Positions 59,087 to 64,000 of a DNA stretch of 64,000 nt are shown piece by piece; the first letter of the stretch is position 1; every line of letters starts with the position of its first letter. A program made the position numbers and the translations under genes. The notes under the pieces are model-generated. The model did no database searches and was not told the origin of the DNA. It worked only from the letters and a program-made list of their open reading frames with translations. The stretch comes from Callorhinus ursinus (Eukaryota > Chordata > Mammalia > Carnivora > Otariidae). The stretch lies in NCBI RefSeq assembly GCF_003265705.1, contig NW_020312894.1, positions 5,736,334 to 5,800,333 of the forward strand. Reading direction: 5' to 3'.

Positions 59087-61017
59087 ACCTGGCTCTAGGT
59101 GATCCAGCCAGACTTCAAGGACAGTCAGGGCTGGAGGCCCCGATCCGAGCATCACCCACAGAGAGGAAACAAAACAACACAGGCCGTGTCAAACGGAGGG
59201 GTAACCCAGGGCTAGGAGAAGGGCAAGGAGAGCCCCCTGGGAGTAGTGGGCAGGGGGGAAATAGGCTGGGAAGCAACAGAAATGATATGAAAGCATCAGA
59301 ATAGACAAGGGGCTCCAGTGAAGGGGACAGCCACCGGCGTCCAACACTGCAGGAAAGCACCAGAAGAGCAGCCCTGAGAAGACACTGGAAGCCCAGAAAC
59401 AAGAGGCACTGGTAGCCACGGGAGCATGGGAGAGCGGACAAATGGGAACTGCCTTGGGTATGGGGGAAAAGGCAGAGAATCGGCGACAGCCGGCACACAG
59501 CAATGATGTGGGATGTCTAAGAGTGAATGGGGTACAGAAACAGGAAACCCTGCAAGAGAGACGGGGTAATGACGTTGGAGAGCAAGGGAGCAGGTGGGGG
59601 TGGGATGACAGAGCGACCTGCCATGGAAAGGAGGAAGGACCGCAGGGAGGGGAGGTCAAGGTCCACAATCTCCGGAGGAAAGGAGGAGCGCTGAGACCAC
59701 CTGTCAAGCCTGAAGGCAGGAGGGTCTTTGCAAGAAGGGAGACAGAAGGCAGCTGGGCATGGGTGGGAGAGCAGGAGGGAGGCAGGACCAGAGGAGCAGC
59801 GTGGGGAGCAAACACAGCGAGCCCCAAAGCAACGGCAGAGAAACTGTTTCTTAACTGCTTCTGTCCCTGGTGCGCCAATCACTCGCTAACTCTGGGGCAT
59901 CTCCCACGAGCCCCAGGAACAGGAGTCAATCTGTCTGTCTGTGTGGGTGTGACTCCACTCACTGAGAATCAAAATAATCTCTAGTTCACTTTACTATTAT
60001 GCTTCATAATTACATTCTCCATATATTCTTTTGTATACTCACAGTGCTTTTTTTATAAAAATTAATCAGTCTGACTTCTCTATTGATTCCGATACAGACA
60101 GATGTCAAATACATTCAATGCATACTTCGTTTCATTATATCTACAAGAGTCAAAACTTCCCTTTTTTCCTTCCCTTTAAAACTCTGCACACAACACATTT
60201 TATCTATATTAAAAAATTCCGTATTACAGGTCATCCCTATCTATGCCTCTAAGTTATTTTCTTCATTTTAATTATGCATCATGCAACTACAGAACCCAAG
60301 CTAGTCCTTTTCATATGTTAAAAGTATAGTGCTTGGAAAGGCAATTTTGTAATCAGCCAGAGATGTCATTATGCAGTAATCATATGATTAGTAATTTTAT
60401 AATTTACATATTTAACGGAGGGTGAAGATGTAGAAGAGACAAAAAAGGAAAACATTTTAATGCTCCTTCTTCCAAGTTCACACCTGGCTATTCATTTGCC
60501 ATTCCTGCCTAATGGGTTCTCGTTCTATAAAAGTCCTTTTAATGATCTTATACATCAGTTTTATGACCTCTAAGAAACATACATCACAATTAGACAAAAT
60601 GTAAATTCACACACATCCCAATTTACCAACTGTTGCTTCACCCTAAACTCCATTTGTGTCATAGCCTTCAAAGTTTTCCAGAAAAACGGACTCAGAGCTG
60701 GGGGGCTGGAGCCTCTCTACCCAACGTGATCACTCGCAGACAAGCACAGAAGCACTGGGCCCGTGCTACCCAAAATCAGCACTGAGTCAAAGGAGCACGG
60801 CTGCAAGCCCAGTGCTGACTTCAGACTTTTCGAAGGTCCAAAGCCATGTTGTCCACACGTCTCCATCCCGAGCCCCCTTTCTCTGCCCAGAACTCCTGCC
60901 CCATCACAGTCACTCACACCCACATCCAACCTCCTAACAGGCCCTGCCATATGCATGAGCAGCAAAGCCAAATACAATCACCGTGTTTCTTCATTTAAAC
61001 ATTAAAACCAGACTCAC

Positions 61018-61073
61018 CCTTTTCCTTCAACTATGGCTTCTTTAAGATGAATATATGAGGCAGGAAATATACC
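61018..61073 (-). CDS. DOCK1: DOCK1 exon W2: SH3 domain end and following linker
   Basis: This 56-bp exon codes for about residues 58-75 plus two bases of Gly76. It contains GIFPASYIHLKEA; the G-x-F-P-A-x-Y pattern is the classic C-terminal SH3 signature whose Pro and Tyr line the polyproline groove. The acceptor is ctatag read on the minus strand and the donor is GTGAGT. W1 and W2 together supply the second half of the SH3 domain. At 41 and 56 bp these are the two smallest exons here, separated by a 2.5-kb intron. Confidence 0.96.
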
Positions 61074-63609
61074 CTATGGGAGTAAGAAAAAAAAAAAGTA
61101 ATTTCATTATCAACTTGAAAACCAACCGAAAATCAAAAACCACACTGACAAGGTGAGGGGAGGGATGGCTGGATCGCTATTAATTCTGCAAGCCTCATGG
61201 TAGGTCTCACATACAACACAGCAGGGCGAACAGGAAGTATAAACTCAGCCTGCTTGTATTTCTCGGAGACTACAGATGTCTCTGAAGAAAACAGAAGCGA
61301 TCCGTGTGCAAGGAAAAAAGGGCTCAGGGCTGTCCTGTGTCTTCCCCACAGGACACACCTCGGGTCCGCTGATGCCCTTGACTCGGGCAGCTCCGAAGCC
61401 TGCAGATGCCTAAAAACAATTTCTGATGATGGTCTCTGACAGTTCCCTCTTTCAAGCAAAGCTAAAATGGCCATGGAAAGTTGATTTCCACCATTTATCA
61501 TCACGTAAGCATGTAGGACTACTTACCTGACCCACAGATTCTCATCAATCTCCCAACTGAGGGGCCATCTGAGAAAATACAGCAAGTGGGCAAATTTCGC
61601 CCAGTCCGCACGACTACCAGACACCAGTTTCCGTTAACCCGGCGCTCTGCATTCCCCAAGTGCGGCACGCACAGGGGCTTAGCAGCACGGTGTCTGAGGG
61701 AGCATTTCTCAAGTGCAAGTTCAGTGTCAGGTGCAGTCCTCGAAGTGCTAGGAGCTTTACCAAGACTTGCTGTCCTGCTTCCTGAGCAAACAAAATAGCC
61801 GCCTCTCTGGTGTGAGGCAGAAACGAGCACCTGAAAGCGGGGAGTGGGGCAAGAGGTGCTGGGACCCGGGGCTGCACAGCACAGCCGGATAGGGTTTCCC
61901 GTGTGAGATATAGCTCATGCAGCAGGAATTTACTCAGCAGCCCTGGTGGTTTCCAGGCACCTGTCGTGTGAACAGGAGCTTCTGACTGCGTTTCCCTGGC
62001 ATCTGGACCCAAAGGATTTACACAGGAAGACCAGTAACCACAGCTACTAATTGTGTTTGGGAGGGGCACGGGCACCACGGACTCAAGCTCCTTCTGCCTA
62101 GAGGAAAGCCGGAATTTCACATAAAGAATTATCACAGAGGTGGCAGCAGTCGGATAGAAAGACAGTGGCCGAGCAAGAAATCAGACCAAAGGGCCCCAAG
62201 GCTGGGAGTTCCACCAGGTCCCTGTTGTTCAGGACACCCCCAAGCCCCAGGATGCCTCCAGGAGCGCAGGTGATGTTAACGCGTGCACACGGATGGAGGC
62301 AGGAAGACGACAAACAAGCCAGCCTCCCCCGTGTCCACAGACACCCCAGGATCTCAGTACACCTGCTCCCGGGCACCAACAAGCCACAGAGGGAGGAGTG
62401 GAAAGCAGGGAGGGGACACACGTGGAGGCTTGAAACGAGCAATCGCTCCAGCCGGGGTCGTTCAAAACCAGTCCAGACAAACTACGTCTGTGTGCATAGC
62501 TAGACAAAGGATGGTTCCAGAACACTTGGGAGTCTGGATGACTGGAGGCCAAGTCCCTTCTCTGCACTGCCTGGAGGGGCCCACTACAAAATCATACTAT
62601 CTTTAAAGGCTTCACAACTGCCTCGTCTTCCAGTGAGGATTTCAGAAGAAAAAATGCAGCTCAAGCAGGGCCCTTCGTAAATGACGGCTACAAAGGACGA
62701 ACAGCTCCCACCTGTCCAGCAGGGCCCGGCTGCGGGGTTTCTGGGGGAAACAGGGCAGGCAGGTCCTGTGCTTGAGCCGCTGGACTTTGGAAGCCTTAAG
62801 TTACAGGCTCAGGACCACATGAGGAGTCCAGCCCAATAAGGAGATCATGAGAGGCAGAGTTAAGAAACAGGAGTAAAACGAACCTTCTGTCAAGCATACG
62901 TAGATATTAAAGTGTGTGAGTTAACGTGGACAGAGCCTAATCACAGCTTAGAATGCACATTATTTCAAAATCGTAGAATGAAACCAGAGGGCCATAATTA
63001 GGTTTTGTGAAGCTAAAAACGGAAAAGCCACAACAGAACTGTGTCAGGGAGGGTCCACCACAAGGATCGAGGTGTAATTGCAGGTCTTGGCTTCAGGAGT
63101 TCAAAGAACCACACACGCAAACGGCCCTGGAAAGCAGAAATTTTCTTTCGCTGAGCAACTCGGGCAGTTTAAAATAGTTCTACGCAAGAGGAAAACAAGC
63201 ATGCATGTTGCAAATCTGTTGTCATCAAGGATAACGTAAGACCCAAAATCATAAGCATTAATTTTTTTTTCTGAAGTCATTACAGCCGGGTCCTTCTCCC
63301 CCACCTCCTGTGCTTAAAGAAGATGTGTGACATTCTACCAGGAAGAGAAGTGCGCCTTTCGTGACGACAGGTCAGCACGGCGCCCCAGCCCAGCAGCTGC
63401 AGAACGGAAGCAGAGCAGTTCTTTCTGTGCACGTGTATTGTCCACAAGAAAACAATGCAGGGCGGCCCACACGCCAGCCCACGCATTTGCTAAGTTCAGA
63501 GAAAGAGATATACTGGGAAAACTGCAGACACCCATGGGATGGGAATGATTTCCTCTCACGGTGTGACGAATGAACGGAAATGCACTGGGGTTCAGAGAAG
63601 AGGACTTAC
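61074..63609 (-). other. DOCK1 intron W1-W2
   Basis: I see no can-SINE or nameable repeat in these 2.5 kb. The open frames at 61614-62135 and 62165-62503 have no recognisable domain and overlap frames on the other strand. Confidence 0.75.
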
Positions 63610-63650
63610 CTTCTTGGACTTTTTTCTCAAGGTGTAACCTCTGTACCACC
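63610..63650 (-). CDS. DOCK1: DOCK1 exon W1: SH3 domain, middle part
   Basis: This 41-bp exon codes for GWYRGYTLRKKSKK, about residues 44-57 of the human protein. The WYRG motif is the tryptophan segment of the SH3 fold, on the ligand-binding face; the SH3 domain of DOCK1 takes part in ELMO1 binding and autoinhibition (family knowledge). The acceptor is at 63651-63652 (tttag) and the donor is GTAAGT. The exon starts in phase 1 (its first two bases complete a glycine codon) and ends on a full codon. From my memory of human exon layout it is probably exon 3. The two upstream coding exons, with the initiator Met, lie beyond the window. Confidence 0.95.
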
Positions 63651-64000
63651 CTAAACAAACACAAAGTTGCAACAGTTAGAAGGTGGGAGACATCACAGGG
63701 CCCCTCACAATACCTCCCTGTCCTGGAGAATTCATTGCTTTGCAGAACCAGGGAAATCGGTCTGTCACCAGAATTCAGTAATCCTAAGAGGGTGGAAATA
63801 TACTAGAAGGTTCCAGAGAGTACATCTCAAATCGGCCTGGCTGGTGACCTTCCCAAACACTTTTCCATCGGCCGCTGGAGGCCCTGAAGCCGTCAATTTG
63901 AAGTTCGGCAGCACCGCCCCATGAGGAAACGTCGTCCTTTTGACCATTCATCACGGAGAGGGCTCCCTGGGTATCCATTTCCCTATCTCTCCCTCCAAGT
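63651..64000 (-). other. DOCK1 intron 5' of W1 (partial)
   Basis: This is the last 350 bp of the upstream intron, ending in the ttgtttag acceptor of W1. No other element is seen. Confidence 0.85.

Larger units (their letters stand above)
57144..61017 (-). other. DOCK1 intron W2-W3
   Basis: This holds a minus-strand can-SINE (57733), a (TG)n tract (57969-58009), a 40-bp can-SINE scrap (59047) and about 2 kb of unassigned, moderately GC-rich sequence (58020-59950) with long chance open frames. The part 60000-60700 is A/T-rich with nothing recognised. Confidence 0.8.
1..64000 (-). other. DOCK1: DOCK1 gene, internal part (window exons W1-W20 and introns)
   Basis: The 20 coding blocks on the minus strand join in phase into one reading frame that matches DOCK1 in order and spacing. 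DOCK1 is a cytoplasmic guanine nucleotide exchange factor for Rac that works with ELMO1 and CRK in cell migration, engulfment of apoptotic cells and myoblast fusion (family knowledge). Both gene ends are missing: W1 begins at about human residue 44 and W20 stops at about 758. Exon sizes and phases are regular and I see no frameshift or stop, so the gene looks intact here. DOCK2 and DOCK5 are the closest alternatives, but the local sequence (for example [20 protein letters not shown]) fits DOCK1 best. Confidence 0.97.

Noticed and set aside
59189..59878. 229-codon open frame on the minus strand, as a possible gene
   Set aside because: It is composition-driven (purine-rich opposite strand), Pro/Ser/Leu-rich, without a domain, and overlapped by a plus-strand frame of similar length. 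It lies inside a DOCK1 intron with no splice context.
8701..63650. Assignment to DOCK2 or DOCK5 instead of DOCK1
   Set aside because: The joined exon protein follows DOCK1 nearly residue by residue from about 44 to 758, including stretches that differ in the paralogues.
1..64000. INSYN2A (FAM196A), known to be nested in a DOCK1 intron in human
   Set aside because: I found no matching coding block. In human it lies in a more 3' intron than those covered here, as far as I remember.

Overview
This window is nuclear DNA from a carnivoran mammal, and its one recognisable gene is DOCK1 (DOCK180), read on the minus strand. The lineage call rests on 15 tRNA-Lys-derived can-SINE copies, with their GGGGCGCCTGGGTGGCTCAG head, CT-rich middle and AATAAA/poly(A) tail. 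Their internal sequence does not look like the dog SINEC_Cf or cat SINEC_Fc consensus as I remember them. It fits the type seen in arctoid caniforms (bears, seals, mustelids), but I cannot name the species.

Twenty DOCK1 exons (called W1 to W20 in transcript order, high to low coordinate) can be placed to the base. All have GT donors and AG acceptors, compatible phases and no stop. Together they give 2,143 coding bases, equivalent to about residues 44 to 758 of human DOCK1. That covers the second half of the N-terminal SH3 domain (W1-W2), the helical ELMO-binding and linker region (W3-W11), the phosphoinositide-binding DHR-1/C2 domain (end of W11 to W16), and the start of the armadillo-like helical region (W17-W20). 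The first exons, with the start codon and promoter, lie above base 64,000. The catalytic DHR-2 domain and the proline-rich tail lie below base 1.

The remaining ~97% is intron. The low-coordinate end (1-8,700) holds an old L1 with a Tigger1-type DNA transposon inside it, then two can-SINEs. The middle holds an L1 3' end (13.9-14.7 kb), an MLT1 LTR (23.4-23.8 kb), a head-on pair of can-SINEs (32.2-32.7 kb), G-rich and trinucleotide tracts around 38.9-40.9 kb, MER5A-type hAT remnants (42.7 and 44.8 kb), and a 30-bp minisatellite broken by a 10-N assembly gap (46.8-47.0 kb). The high end has a long (CA)n tract just upstream of exon W5, more can-SINEs, and an unexplained block without assigned repeats at 58-60 kb.

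I see no second protein-coding gene, no RNA gene apart from SINE-embedded tRNA-like sequence, and no novel gene system. The open frames outside the exons are chance, repeat-derived or composition-driven. The points most worth checking concern splicing: 12 of 15 can-SINEs are antisense to DOCK1 and so offer acceptor-like sequence to its transcript, inverted SINE pairs flank single exons, and a (UG)n tract sits close to an acceptor.
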